Shown here piece by piece: positions 12,617 through 27,300 of a DNA stretch of 64,000 nucleotides. Position numbers and translations under genes: made by a program. Source of the DNA: Paulownia fortunei (Eukaryota; Streptophyta; Magnoliopsida; Lamiales; Paulowniaceae). The stretch covers positions 248,001 through 312,000 of the forward strand of contig CM033123.1 of the NCBI GenBank assembly GCA_019321725.1, in the 5' to 3' direction. Every line of letters begins with the position of its first letter. Positions within the stretch are counted from its first letter, which is position 1. The notes beneath the pieces were generated by a model. That model was not told the DNA's origin. It saw only the letters and a program-made list of their open reading frames with translations, and did no database searches.

Positions 12617-15254
12617 TGACCATGTTTTGGAGTGGCTCATGCCTCGTCATACACAAAAGTATTCACATGGCTCATTTATTAGGAAGGAAGGAATAAAGAA
12701 GAAAGTGCACCAATATCCATTTTGATGTGGCCTGTGGGCATATATACCTATGGCCTGTGGGCAAAGTCATGTCTTGAAGTAATCACGGGTTGGTGATCTT
12801 AAGGGTCACGGGTAATCACATATTGATAATCGATTAAGAAGTTGATGAGGTTGTAAAAGCACTTGTTTTTGGTTCTTTAAGTGTCGGGTTTTCCGTAATC
12901 GGACAGCATAAGAGATAGAATTAGGTCTTTGACATATGTGGTAGATAACAGCCGCTAAATGAAATCTTTACAGGACGAATGTTTGTTAGTGGATATCAAG
13001 TGGCTTTTATATCTGATTTGTTCAGTGGTGGCCTTAAGAATTGTCTTCATACCCAGATTCCAGATCAGGGTCTATAAGCCTCAAAACATTGTGTTTGTGA
13101 TGCATGTGAAGTTTTTGAACATTTAAGTCATACACGCAAGACTTTGGCACTCGATTCTTACATTAATTTTTTTTGCAATTTTGTTAGTTGATTTCGGCAA
13201 ACTTATAATATCATAAATGCACGCCAAGCAGCGCATGATATGACGTTAATGATGTTGAAATAGAAAACAAAACATAATTTGAAATAGAAGATTCAACTTG
13301 TAGTTTTTAAATTTATATAATATATCATCAATACAAAATAATAAAATTAAATCACACATAATTAAGTTTGAAAATAAGAAAAGAGAGTAAAACTAATATA
13401 ATCTATCATCGCTTCGCAAATCTAGAAGATTGTGAGGAAACTCTAACCTCATAATAAGTTTTGAGTATGGAATAGGCATGTGTAAAACTATAATAATGCA
13501 AATATGTGATAATATGATATTTTAAATTGTAAATCTACTACCATTCATCTCACGAATTTTAAATTCATACTTATGTTTCAGTACTGTTGATGCCATAGAA
13601 AGTTGGAAGTCAAATAATTTTATCCACCAAGTTGGGAAAGTCATCTAGTGGTTTTCAATTATCCATCAAAAAGTCATGGTCGGCAGGCACTTTTTTTTCC
13701 CATAAAAGTTGAAAATATGGGGCTAAGCTTTTGTGTTAAGTGGCATTTTCACTGGGAAGCAGAAGTTGTAGGTGGAACCCAAGATCCATCTGCTGCCAAT
13801 AATTGTATTTGGACCTCGTGATTAATTCATTTTCTCTTTGAAAGAATTTAGTTTCATTTGAGACTCAGAAATTCCTAGCCACTAAACGTTTGATTTGATC
13901 CACCCATATAAATGCTTTAGCCCCCGTTTTGATTTGCCGACATAGTTGGTAATATGTATTATAATAATATATAAAAGTTTCATTTTGGGTTATATGATTA
14001 GAAATTTGAAAAATTATGTAATATTAATAATTTTTTATTTGTCTTGAGAAATTACTTAGGATAATACATAAAACATCCCAAATGCCCGTTAACGAAAATG
14101 ACAAAAGACCGCTTCATTTAATACGCTCGCTAATGTCACGGGCATAGATGAAATATTATGTTTTGTTGGATTCAGGCCCAAAACTCATATCATGGGTTGA
14201 TTGGTTTAGGATAATTAGTCATTCAATTGCATAATTATTGTTGGAATCGATTTTTTAATTATGATCAAAATTAAGTTTTCAAATTTTTAATAGAATGAAT
14301 CAAGCCCAATCCAAGTTATCGGCCTTAGTGTTGTCTTTGGTTGTGAATTCCTGTATAGATTTGAATATGCATAAAGATACATGTAAAATGAGGTCTATAT
14401 GATGAATGCTAATTCAGGCCCAACATTTACATTATTAGAATTACTCAACTCAAATCCAGTATGAGGATTGAGGACAATGAACTTCCATTTGGTATATGTT
14501 TGGATTGATGAAAATAGAAACATTTTTGTGGTTTAGTTTTATCATCGTGCTATTTTCATTTTTTAAATGGTAAATTGATATATCAACTATATTTCAAGTA
14601 ACATTGTATTATTTGTCATAAAATTTTAAATGGTTTTTATGGTAAATATAATCTAATCATTCTAAACATTCCTTGTGATAATCTCATTGGTTTTATAAAT
14701 GTTTCTTGGCAGCAAGGAAAATTAAAAAAAGGCAAAAATGGATAGCTTTTTCAAAAGCGACTATTATATTGGTAGGATTGTAGGAATGTAAGTTTAATAA
14801 TTACAATTAACGACTTTAACATAGACATTTTAAAATTTCGTATTAAAATTTTACCATATTGTTATGTATATATGTTTGCTAAATTTAAAATAATAAAGTG
14901 GTAAGGTTAATTGATTCAAATAACAACAATAATACATAAATATATTGAAACAGGCCTAGGCAAAACTGTAGTCCAAACATCCCAAACCCAAGAAAGGCCC
15001 GAAGCCCATATCTTAGTCCCCGGACCAATTTCAGCCAGGGTTACGAACTCGACCCGACAGGACCCGTAGTCCAGCAATTCGCAAATGTTTCCAAAAAGGA
15101 CCGGCTCTATGCTTACAATTCACAGCACCTGGAGACCCCACCACCGTTTCTCACGCACACGCACTCGCACTCTTCTCTAATTCTTCACACATTTCAAATC
15201 ATTGCGCAAAAATTGATTATTATAATCGATCGGATATTCACTTTGCCCTCATCA

Positions 15255-15305
15255 ATGGCTGTTTTTCAGCGGCGATCATTGGTTTTTGCTGAAATTAACT
15301 TGTGA
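15255..15305 (+). promoter_or_regulatory. Short upstream ORF in the VPS13 leader
   Basis: ATG at 15255-15257 opens a 16-codon frame closed by TGA at 15303-15305, 39 bases before the VPS13 ATG. If transcription starts near 15160, where a pyrimidine-rich promoter-like stretch begins, ribosomes would meet this ATG first. Its effect on VPS13 translation is inference. Confidence 0.45.
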
Positions 15306-15344
15306 AACTGTCGATTGAAGCGATCGGCAGTTTGATATTTCACC

Positions 15345-18300
15345 ATGTTCGAAGCACATGTAAATGTTTTTGGCTCATTTTTTTGATTATTGTGAAGTTA
15401 TTGTTTGGAGCCGTGAAATGTTAGCGGTTTTGATTATGTGCGATTCTTTTAAATGACTTTTTGATAGTTTTTGATTCGATATGCATGGAAATGAATTTTG
15501 GTTGGTGATTTTCTACAGGAATGTGTGAATGAAGGTTTGTGGGTTGCTGAATTGTTGTTGTAGTGGAAACTGAATTTTATGTACTATTAAGATTGGAAAT
15601 GTGCGGAAATTTAGTTTACTTAGTGATTTTATTACGTTTAGACATTTGGATGAAGGCTTAAGAATTTCTGGTTGTGGTGGAAATTTTAGTTAATTTGGTT
15701 GGCTTAATATTCAATGTACTGGGGCCTGATTATGATGTCTAAGCACAAAGAAAATTAAGGGAAGAATGAGTAATTTCAGTGATGGAGCCAGATAACTTTC
15801 TCAGTTGGGACAAAAACATGAACATGTAACAAAAGCAATAATATAATGTAGAGTATAAGAAGGTAAAAGAAAATATAGAGCGTTGCCAATACCTCAGAAA
15901 ACAGATTCATTATGATGAAATGCATATTTAAGTGATTGCTTGCATTGTGGCCTTGTAGTTTGGAAGGAGTATAGGCATAATCTACTTGAATATTATATGA
16001 AAGGTTTTTATGTAGAAACGAATTTTACAAGTAGGACTTTGCACCTTTTAGTGCTCGATGAGTTTCGATTACAAATTATAAATTCAATGGTTTGATGAAG
16101 GAAGAAGACAGATGAAAGGGCAACATCTGAGAGGAGGGTAAGTAAAAAATGCATTCTTTCCATTTGACAATGGAACAGCTGTTTTGCCCCTTGACAAATG
16201 CGAAGTACTTTTCCCCTGCAGGATAAGTTTGCCTTTACCTATTTTTTCTCTTGCTATTTTGTATCCTTGGGACTTTGCTCATCAGCTCATTACTGCCGCA
16301 CTCAACAATTTTTACTTTTTACTTGTCATAATTTATAATTTAGTGGGGTGATTGTTGGTGGGGCCATATATAGAATATTAATTTGGGCATTTGTGTATTT
16401 ACTTTATGTTAAATGGGTAAACTAGGTACTCTGTGGGGCTAGCTAAGTGATTATGTAGTGGCAAGAGGGCAGATAATCAAAATTAAGTGAAAATCTTGTT
16501 GATTTGTTCAAAATTTAGAGGAAGTATGACATAGATAATTGCTTGCACATAATATATGAAATGTTGATTGCTTGCAGGAAAGTGAGGTTAATGTAATGTT
16601 GAGATGTTTGACAATGTTTGCCTAGTCGCAGTTGCTCTATTGCTTCTTACTTGATTTCATTTTAAGTAAAAGATAGATATGGAGAGGTGAGTAAAGTGGG
16701 AAACAACCTCTTATATATATATATGTATGTATGTATTTGGTTTGTATATTTGAAGGGAAGCCATTTCCTCAAGAAGAAAAATTTGATAGACTCTGATGCG
16801 TATTTGTTATTTCCTTTTGATATATCAGAGCATTTGGACTGTGTGTGTGATTGCAAGTGCGGGTGTCCTTTGTCGTGTTGGTACTGCTTTTTTTGATGAT
16901 TCTGAATTCTAATTTTCTTATCAGAAAAAGAAAAGAAAAGAAAAGAAAAAGGTTAATAGAAAGAGATGCAGATGAGATCTTCAAAGACCTGGATGGATTA
17001 TGCTTAAAGTAACATTTACATATGCAATTGATATGGCTTGCTTTTATTGAAACTTAAAAGAATACAAAGCGTCATATTGCTATGAATATTTGCAGTCAGT
17101 TTTGGATGTTGAAATCCCTAGTAAGTCTAAATGTGGAAGCTTAATTGGTTTGACTAGGAATAGCTGTTTTGTGATAAAGATCTTCTGACGAACCTATTTT
17201 GCTCATGGTTAAAACATCCAATGCTCGCATACTGGCACCAATATGTAGTTATTTAGGTAGACATCTAGTTATTCTAGGCTTGTGCATTGATGATTTTCGA
17301 AGGAGAGAAGTAGAAATTCCAATTATTCTTGTAATTTCTTTCATGGGGTAGCTTGATCTGCTCCCTGCACTCTCTTGGTTCCAGGGTTTTCTCCAGTAAC
17401 TTTTTGAGATATCATCATCTAGCATATCATGTTCTCTGAAAGCTCATTTGTACTCCAAATCTTTTCTTATTTTTGTTATCCTGGGTGAAGTTTCTTCAAG
17501 TGATTCTTCAAATCATGTTGAATTGTCGTTTTGTGATTAACTTTCTTGTAGGTTTTGCATTTGCTTCGAAAATATTTGGGTGAGTATGTCCATGGGCTGT
17601 CAGCAGAGGCCTTGAGAATCAGTGTGTGGAAAGGTATGTTTTGAGTTTTCATATGTTTTATGATTTTTTAGTTCATTGTAGCTTTGTCCATCATTTTCCG
17701 TTGGTTGTACAATCTTATTTCACTAATAAAGTTTCATAATTAAATTTAAAGAGTTGATTTTGAGTTAGGACACTGGAATAAAAGGTTTTTTTCATTGTAC
17801 TTAAATATATGTTCCCCCTTCCCATTTTGTGGGGGGAAACCTTATTTTATTACCTTTTTTTTTCTTCTCCAAATGCTTGGAAAGAGTTTTAAGCCTTATA
17901 ATTTACAGCAGAGCATGGGATTGGATTAATGTTTCTCTGTTTCTTATTTCTCTTCTTTTTTTTTTGGAAATAGATAGGAAAATCTTTTTCTGATAAAAGG
18001 TGGGAAATGTTATACATTTAATTTTGACTGAATTTATTAATAGTTAATATAAAGTTGTAGAATTCAACGACCTTTTCGAAGGTTGGGCTTAAGCATTTCT
18101 TTCTGAGAATGATTTGGCTAAGTGCCAAATCTTTCCTACCATTTAAGTCAGTTTTAATATCATGTATTTTGTCTTCTCCCCCCTTCTTTCCCTTTCCTGG
18201 AAGTGTTTATAGGAGTCTCTATTTTCTCATGAGTTTTTGTCAATCGACATACATGGATCTTGCCATTTGATTTCTTGAATCTAATGATAAAATATTGAAA

Positions 18301-21300
18301 AAGATTATTGTGTAAACTGATGTTCAATTTCTACAAAGATGGAGAGTCAATCATCTACCTGGTTCAACAGTGCAGGATACCTGGAATAATTGGTGTTATT
18401 TGCATTGGAACTCAAATAGAGAGAGAACTTTTACTAGTGAAGACAGTTGCAAGGATCAATGGAACTTTGTGTCTTTAAGCCTTTTATGGGCATCAAAAGA
18501 AGAAAGAAAAGGATGCTGGTGGAGAAGAGATGCATGGGGAGTATGAAGTAAAAATGCATTTGATTGGTTTATGGATGGCATATTTAACAAATAGTTTTGT
18601 TAGAGAAAGTATGTTAGTTTGGAGATAAGTCAAATGGACCAGAAAATCATGATTTCTAGGATAGTATCTGTGTCTTGTCCAAAAAGCGCAAGGATAATAG
18701 ATTCTAGTGGGAGAATTTTAGAGTGCTTGGAGAGGCAATCAAGAGAAGGGAAAACATTAGTTAAAATATTGTTTGAATGGTGTATAGACAGCAATAGTAA
18801 TGAAGACATTGGTGGAACAAAGAGCTCATAGTTGAAGTTGAACTGAGAAGTTGAAATTGTAGAGTTTTCCATGAACTACATGGGAGCTTAAAGAATAAAG
18901 TTAAGCTTTCAGGGAGTGGGGAAGAATTTCGTACTACTTGTTTAGTGATTTCTATTTGACTACATGGTGAGAAACGTTCAATGAATACTACCCTTTAAAT
19001 GATGTTATCTTTCTGTGTTGTGAAGTTGCCTGCTGATAAAGTCAAATCTTTGCTAATTTATTCTTTTGGTTTATGGCATTAAATAGTTTGCAAGGTGTAC
19101 TAATTTTCTTTGAGCTTTTGTTTGCTTTGGTACCTCTATCAGGCTTAAGGCTGGGATATTGTGCTGACATTTAGTATATTCCTGTGTTTTCTCTAGGTGA
19201 TGTGGTTCTCAAAGATTTGAAATTGAAAGCGGAGGCATTGAACGCATTGAAGCTTCCTGTAACTGTCAAAGCTGGTTTCCTTGGTACTATAACCTTGAAG
19301 GTAACTTTGTGCTTTCTGGTTGCTCTCTGGCCATCCGCCATTCATGAATAATCCAGAGGATACAGTCACCTAACAACACATGTTAAATTAGTTCCAGTTG
19401 TGTGGCTTTTCTGCCTATTCTTTTTCTTTCTCTGCTTCAATCAGTATTAGTTTCATCAGTATATTATTTGCCTCTTTACTGAATAAATTAACTGAAGTTG
19501 AGTCAAAAAAATGTTCTATTTCTTTCCCATCTATGGTTAGATACATGGCTCATCTTCTTCCATTCAGCTCGGAGAACTCCATTCCTGGTTATGAAAAACA
19601 TCAGGCAATTAGTTATCTCTGTTGTGTTCTCTTGATTCTTGCTTCTTAATGTAAGCATATACTGTGAGATTTTGTATTCTTTCTTCTTGAATGTTACATT
19701 TGAGCACTCTACTCAACTTAATCCTTGAGCCTAAATCTTGCAACTTTTATCTGTATGCTTTTGGATTTCATATTTTTTTAATGTAGGTGGAAAGTGTCTT
19801 CATGAATATATTGAACATGTGATATGGACTATCCTCAATTTTCTTGTTCAAAGGCGACATTATGTTTGTGGATTACAAATGAAGAAGTAAAATCGCCCTG
19901 AAGGAAAAATTACAAGTTTCTTTACTATCTTATACGTTACATGGCTGTGCAATTTGCGAATTCGTATCACCACACTATTATATGTGTCGAGGTTACTACT
20001 TTGGTAGCATTTCTAAGATATGGCTGGTAACTTCTACATTAGGATACATGTGCAGATGTTTGTGATTCTATCTTTTAGTTCCTTTTTTTATTTTTTTTCC
20101 GGCATTTTTTGTGCCTTTTTGGGATGTGGTCGTGATAGTACATTACAAATGTAAAAGCTTGAGAACCCCATCCAATTTTCCCCCACCCCCTTCTTGAGAA
20201 AAAGAAATGGAAAAGGATTCATAGGTTGTAATGCTAAGAACACACATGTGACACACCTGCTCCTTCACTTGCTTGCTTCAACCAAAATTCATAAGCTTGT
20301 ATTTTACCCTTTTGTATAACAGAAGCATAAGGATATTCATTGGATTATTTTGTTTTGATTAAAAGGTACCTTGGAAAGGTCTTGGCAAGGAACCGGTCAT
20401 TGTTCTAATTGATCAAGTGTTTATTCTTGCAAATCCTGCACCTGATGGAAGTTCTCTGAAGGTTTGAATTATTTCATGCCATACCTTTTGAAAAATAGAA
20501 CAATGCAAGATTCATCCTAAACACTCTAAAATGTGTTTTTCCCTAATGCAATTTTTATTTCTTCTCTACAAGGAAGAAGACCGGGAAAAGCTCTTTGAGG
20601 CCAAACTACAACAAATTGATGTGAGTAGTCTTTTAATATATTTTTCTTTTTGTACTTGAATATTTTCCATGTTCTCTCAGATACACTGTAATAGATTGTG
20701 CTTCCTTCTCTTCTTACCAAAATAGTTTCTGGTCTTATAAAAACTCATTATGAGTAGACAAGCTTGGGAGTTTGTTGCTTTAGAGGGACTGATAGATGGT
20801 GGTTAGAAAATGAAAAGAATACTGAGAATCAGGACTTGTACTGATGAAGTAAATGAACAAAAGGTAGAGATTACAAAGAAAATAGGAAGCACACGAGTTA
20901 GGATGACTCAGTCAATTAAAAAATTAAACTAGATATTGTGGAAACACAAAAATCTTCTCAAATTACCACAATTCCTCTGTCTAACACAGTTGAAAAGCCC
21001 AGATTCGTCTCTTAAGTATGAAGACTTTGATTAAGATGTTTTAAAATGTTTGGGTTGTGGCCATTCTTAGAGCTCAAAAGAACTTCAACATTCCATTTTA
21101 TGTTTACTTTTTCTTGAACCTTTTATTGTCTACCTCACAATATTTATTCATCTTTGCCTCAATCTTAATATATATTATTTTCTTATTTGATGTCTCTCTC
21201 AATGTTATTAATACTGTATTTTCTCATAATGTAGGAAGCAGAATCAGCAACCCTTGAAGCAATATCAAGATCAAAGCTGGGAAATGTATGACAGTGCACT

Positions 21301-24300
21301 CTATATTTCTTCTGTATGTTTTGAAAATTTTCTAGTTCATAGGGACTTAATGTGTTTGGCTTAAGTTCACTGCTATCTCTGTTTTGTGTTAAATCAGTCC
21401 CGGATCACACTGAATGTCTCCTAGGATACAGCCCAAAGATTTGCAGTTATTCTTGCAGCTTTGTTCTCTTTTCTCTACTGCACACTTAGAAAAATGAAGT
21501 TTCTCTTATGTGAGTTAGAAGAAAGGGTATAAGTTATGAAGCTCCATTATTTATTTAACTCAGGCTAGGCCCTTCTCTCGTGTTTTTTTTCCCTTTCTTC
21601 CCTCTTTTCTCTTTGACAATTGCTTCTTTGGGAGACTTTAGATAGCATTTGGAGTCAGTCCATCTACAGTCAATGTTTTTTGTTGTGATAAGTCTTGATA
21701 GCTGGAGAATGTCCCACTGTGAATTTGGTTTACGTAGAGCGAAAGAAATGATAGGAGAATAAGGAAGAACACCAAGATAGGGTTCTTAATGCTTTCATTT
21801 ATTCCCGACATATTTCCTTCTTCTAATGTTTTGATTTGCATACTTAGTTTCATATGATTAATAATTCTACATGAGTTGCACCCCCTTGGTCCGCTAAATT
21901 ATCAAGAATTATAAATTTTTGGTAGGCAAGAAGAAATATCTAATGGAAATTAACTGCATTATTTTTTGTTACTCAATATATAGAAGATCTTGACCTGAGG
22001 TTCTGCTCTCTTTCTTGTTGATGTCTTGCAAGTCTGCTCTCTGTCTAAGCATTTTAGTTCTAAAGCATTATATAGTTTCATGCATTCATATTTATGCTGT
22101 TTCACCTATATTTTTCACAATGATTTTGTGAATGTTTTGCAGCCACCAGCTGGAAATTCTTGGCTGGGTTCACTAATTGCTACAATTATCGGAAATCTTA
22201 AGATTTCTATTAGCAATGTTCATATTAGATATGAAGATTCTGTGAGGTTGGTTTTTATTTAGAGTTAATTGAATTCCTTAGTATTTGTTTAACTAATTTC
22301 TGTACTTGATGCTACTGTCCCTCTATTAATCTGTAAACCTACTGTTTGCTGAAGTAATTTATTGTGTCTCCGTTTCATCACCTATGGGCTTGGGCTTTCT
22401 ACATAACCTTCAATATTTTCGTACAGCAATCCAGGACATCCATTTTCTTGTGGCATTACACTTGCAAAGCTTGCTGCTGTTACGATGGATGAGCAGGGCA
22501 ATGAAACCTTCGACACAAGTGGTGCTTTAGATAGATTGCGCAAGGTATGCTTCATGTTTTTCCTTCTAATGATAGCCTTTTTTGAAATTGGTCTGGCTTA
22601 ATGGTTGATAAGTTTTAGCTGTGGAGTGTTACTCATAGATAAAGTTAGATGATGTGATTCTGAAATTTGTGAACGCCATAGTGAAATTACCATATATCTT
22701 GTTAATTACGGCTTTTGAAATGTTACTACAACATCGGAGCATGTATTAGATTCCCTTTGTTTAAGTATACCTGTTTAGGAATACGCCTTGAGCCTCACTA
22801 GTACAGAATATCTGGACTGATTTGCATTTTCGCCTTCTTATGTGGTTCTGTTATAGTCATTGCAACTTGAAAGGCTTGCTATGTATCATGATTCCAATCG
22901 TGATCCCTGGAAGTTGGACAAGAGATGGGAGGATCTTAGCCCTCGGGAATGGATTGAGGTATGTTCTTATTTTGAATCTATTTGTGGTCTCGTCCTTTCT
23001 TAAAATATGTCCCCTCCGTTTGTAATAACTTAGTGACCTTTTCTCAGAGTTAGTTTCTCATTTTATTTATATTCTTGTTTGTCTTGGTTTATATTGTTGT
23101 TTAGATTTTTGAAGATGGCATTAATGAATCTTCAAAAGGCAGCACTTTGGTGTCTCCTTGGGCTCGAGACCGGAACTATTTAGTTTCACCAATCAACGGA
23201 GTGCTTAAGTACCATCGTCTAGGAAACCAGGAAAGAAATGATTCAAGTGTTCCTTTTGAGAAGGCTTCTCTTGTCATCACTGATGTTTCTTTGACAATTA
23301 CAGAGGTATGAATCTTGACTTAAAGTTCTATCAGTATTGTGCATGAATTTCATATTCACCTGATAACATTATGTACTTGATTTGAGAAGCTGATACATCT
23401 AAATATGTTGACTCATATTTGTAATGGTAAAGCAAATTGAACATAGGTGAGACAGAGATCTTACAAATATTTCTCCATTGAATTAAATCTTCTTAACGTA
23501 TAAAAAATAATGTTTTTTTTTCAAGCAGCAGATTTCTCAACCATATCTGTCACTATCGCTGTCTGCGTGGAGAATATTCTGTTTTTGTTAATATCACACG
23601 TTTACATTCTTACTTTTATTGTGCTTGCAGGATATGTTTAATATCCTTGCGCTTTTGCCATTTAGGGTTCATCACTTATGAATTCTCTCTATTTGAAATT
23701 TCTGTCTGTTTGAATATGGAGCAAGCATTTACACGATCTGCTCCTCATTTCAGGCTCAGTATCATGATTGGATTAAACTTATGGAGGTCATATCTACGTA
23801 TAGAACACATGTCGAAGTCTCTCATTTAAGGCCCTTGGTGCCAGTTTCAGAGGGTGCCGCCTTATGGTGGCGTTATGCTGCTCAAGCTGGGTTGCAGCAG
23901 AAGAAGATGTGGTAATTTTGATTTATAAATGCTAGTAAATGGATAACTATCTAAAAGTGACATTCAACACTTGAAACTGAACATATGCAGTGTTTATAAG
24001 TTCCAGCTTGTTGGTAACATTTAAGAGGAATTACTTAAACAGACTAGACCCATATAAAGCCAGTCCAAAATTTTAAGGGACATTTTTGGTTTTATTGTAA
24101 TTGGGACTAGATTTAAAAAGTATAATTGTTTTATGGACATAGGTGTGAATGTCTACACATGCGCGGCTAAGATAAGTACAACTTTATTATGCTATTTAAT
24201 TAATAAAATATATAATAGATAAGAATAACAATTTTGTAAGGCAATTGAATTCAAAAAACCTAAGTGACCAAAAGTTCAATTCAAAGCATGTCTAGTTATC

Positions 24301-27300
24301 TTGAAGGCTACTAATTATAATTATTTTCGTGCAATATTAATTAAAAATATTATCATCATTATCAGTATGTTTTTAAAACTGAAATAAGTATATCAAATAT
24401 TATATTTTCATTTCAAAAACTTAATGGTTGTTTGATCAGCACATAACAATTTAGAATTCGGTTTTTAACCCTCTATTTTCAGTATCATCAAAAGCCACCT
24501 AAAATTAGGCATTGTAATTTGGGAACTTGTAGATTTTATCTTGTGTACACTGTTATATCGCATAATTATTGGAGGTACTGGGTACTGATTCCCACCTTCA
24601 TGTCGTCATCTGATCTAATGCTGTATTTTGTCAGTATTCTGTTTTGTTAAACTAACTTGTCTTATTTTTATATCTCGACAGTTATCGATTTTCTTGGGAA
24701 CAAATCCAGAATCTGTGTCATCTTCGTAGACGATATGTGCAGTTATATGCTGATTCATTGCAGCGATTAAATGTAGATAATTCAGAAATAAGAGACATTG
24801 AAAAAGATCTTGATCCCAAAGTTATTCTGCTATGGAGGTATGTGCCATAAGTTTGCCAGGTCTGTAGATTTAACCACATAAATATGTTTAGAAGTGTAGA
24901 GAAGAAATGATGGAAAGAGTTTTCTATTTTTTCCTGCTTATCTAAATTCTTATATTAATTATTGATATATATTGATCTGCTATATTACATTCAGTGCACG
25001 TTCTTTCTTGCTTTTTCTTGTGGTTACTTTAATTGATAGTTTGGATACATGTGAGTTCTGTGGATTGAGATGCTGAGTCGTGTTTGAACTTTATGTTGGG
25101 TTTCCTTGGCTGGTTTTGGTTGTTTTTGCTCCTCTCGATAATTATTAGCGTCCCTAGAGAGATGATCTCTTTTTCCTGATCTTTATTTAGGTTTCTTGCC
25201 CATGCAAAGGTTGAATCAGTAAAATCGAAGGAAGCAGCAGAACAAAGGATGCTTAGTAAAAGAAGCTGGTTTTCCTTAAGATGGTCTGTACAGTTAATCA
25301 ATTTTTTAGTTGGTTGGAGGTTTTCCTTAACTTTTTTATATTGTGTGAATATTTTGTGATTGTATACCAACATATTGCAAACCATTTACAGAAAAACAAC
25401 CAGAAATACATTAGCTTTATTATTTATATGCATCACATATTATGGTTCCAGTTTAAATACTCTTCTTATATTTGTTGTCAATAGATGCTTCTTCTATTAA
25501 TTGTCGTTTGTCAAGCAGGCGAAGCACTTCTGCAGATGACTCTGCAATCGACACTTCAAGTGTATCTCGGTCGGTGGAAGAGAGATTGACTAAAGAAGAA
25601 TGGGAAGCAGTCAATAAACTGCTAAGCTACCAGCCAGATGAGGATATGGCTCACATTGGGAAGGATATGCTGAACATGATCCACTATATGATAATTGTAT
25701 CTATCAGTAAAGCAGCAGCCAGGATCGTCAATATTAATAACACTGAGATTGTTTGTGGTAGATTCGAAAATCTTAATGTATCTACTAAGTTTAAACCTCG
25801 GAGCACCCATTGTGATGTAACGTTGCAATATTATGGATTGTCTTCACCTGAAGGATCTCTTGCCCAGGTTTGTCTTCTTGTCGTGTCGTACTTTTGTTAT
25901 TGAGCTATTGATTAGCCAAATATCTGGGCCCTATGTGGTATGTGGTTTGGGAATCTGCAAAGATTTTCTCCTCATTGCTTGCTTCAGTAACTCACCAGTA
26001 CTATTGACATTTGATGGACATGGAGAATGTGAATTTTAATTTTTTTTTTTTTGAATCTCAAGAAATTAATTTTTTGTTCTATTTTCTTTATATATATATA
26101 TATATTTAATTTCTTGATTTTATTTCATTTAATATATTATCTAGTTTTGCTTAAAGTATCTTTCACCTTTTTTACTTGGGACTGATTGGAGTTTATTCAA
26201 CTTTGTTTGTCACTGATTTGACTTCCGGCCATAGAGTGTCTCCAATGAGCAGAAGGTGAATGCTTTGCAAGCTAGTTTTGTGCATACTCCAGCTGGAGAA
26301 ACTGTAGATTGGAGGCTTTCTGCAACAATTTCTCCTTGTCATGTCACGGTAATTTGCTATAGTGTTTCTCTTTCATTTATACTGATTCCTCCATCAATTT
26401 GTTTTTTTATCACCTTCCTGCCTTTTGATGTTTATTGCGATGTAGAAGGAATTTTTTTAAAATTTTTCCTGATATCAATTTTTTAGTGATTTGGCTTTGG
26501 GTTAAAATTGTTTGTTGCATCATACAATAGAGAAAAGGGTGAAGTTTTGGCCAAAAGTTATGCTTGTCTTATTTTACTTACTGCTAACTTTTAATTGATT
26601 AGGATTTATCATGTCTTAGAGTCGAGGCATTTTGCTTCTTAAAAATTGTTGGGGATGGATGAATATCCATTATCCATGGTTCTCTTCTTTGCTAATTATT
26701 TCTTCTCAACATAGAGTTTGTACCTTATAAAGCTATCCTAACCCTATCTTCTCTTGAAAAATCATCCCTAGGCTATAGTGAATGATGTTTAATGGAAAAA
26801 AATCTTTCTAGGATAGACAAATAGTTTGTTGTTTGATATGAGATATATAAGCAAGCCTCTCTTTGTCGTTGTATTTATCAAGATAAGGGAATCCATCATA
26901 TGCTTAGATAATGAAGTCTTATCCCAGATTCCATCCCCTCATAATTATTAATACTTAACTTTTCCAGACGTTCTTGAAAAATATCTATATCTTTTTTTGG
27001 GACTGAATTTTATAGGTGCTCGTGGAAAGTTATGATCGCTTTTTACATTTTGTGAAGAGGAGCACTGCTGTTAGTCCTACTGTTGCATTGGAAACTGCAA
27101 CTGCTTTGCAGGTAATTTCTTTCAGAATTCACCAGATCTTGCTGTGAGGAGCCTTTCCTTTAGTAGACTGATTACTTCATATATCACGTTTGCTGGTCGA
27201 AGCTAACCTTCGAGCAATTCATATAATGGACAGCATAAAATTGAAGAAGTGACTCGGAGAGCTCAGGAGCAATTTCAAATGGTCTTAGAAGAGCAGAGCA

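Larger units (their letters stand above)
9980..15150. other. Intergenic spacer of about 5.2 kb, no gene seen
   Basis: AT-rich sequence between two divergently transcribed genes (polygalacturonase leftwards, VPS13 rightwards). No frame longer than about 80 codons looks coding. It holds a (TA)10 and a (CT)11 microsatellite, two G-boxes, and a 13-base direct repeat (TGGCCTGTGGGCA, near 12727 and 12751). No transposon protein or LTR was recognised. Confidence 0.6.
15345..23305 (+). other. VPS13 exons 1-10: chorein N-terminal domain
   Basis: Exons: 15345-15359, 17552-17633, 19197-19300, 20366-20461, 20573-20620, 21235-21285, 22143-22246, 22427-22544, 22857-22958, 23105-23305 (residues 1-307). Exon 1 codes for only five residues and is followed by a 2.2-kb intron, a layout typical of intron-mediated regulation. 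Conserved chorein sequence includes VWKGDVVLKDLKLKAEAL, VPWKGLGKEPVIVLIDQVF and the stretch NVHIRYEDSVSNPGHPFSCG, where the VPS13 N-terminus begins the lipid groove. This end binds the donor membrane (ER side) in characterised homologues. Confidence 0.9.

Noticed and set aside
23631..23753. Earlier acceptor for VPS13 exon 11 at 23630
   Set aside because: Using it brings in-frame stops before the conserved sequence. The CAG at 23751-23753 keeps phase.
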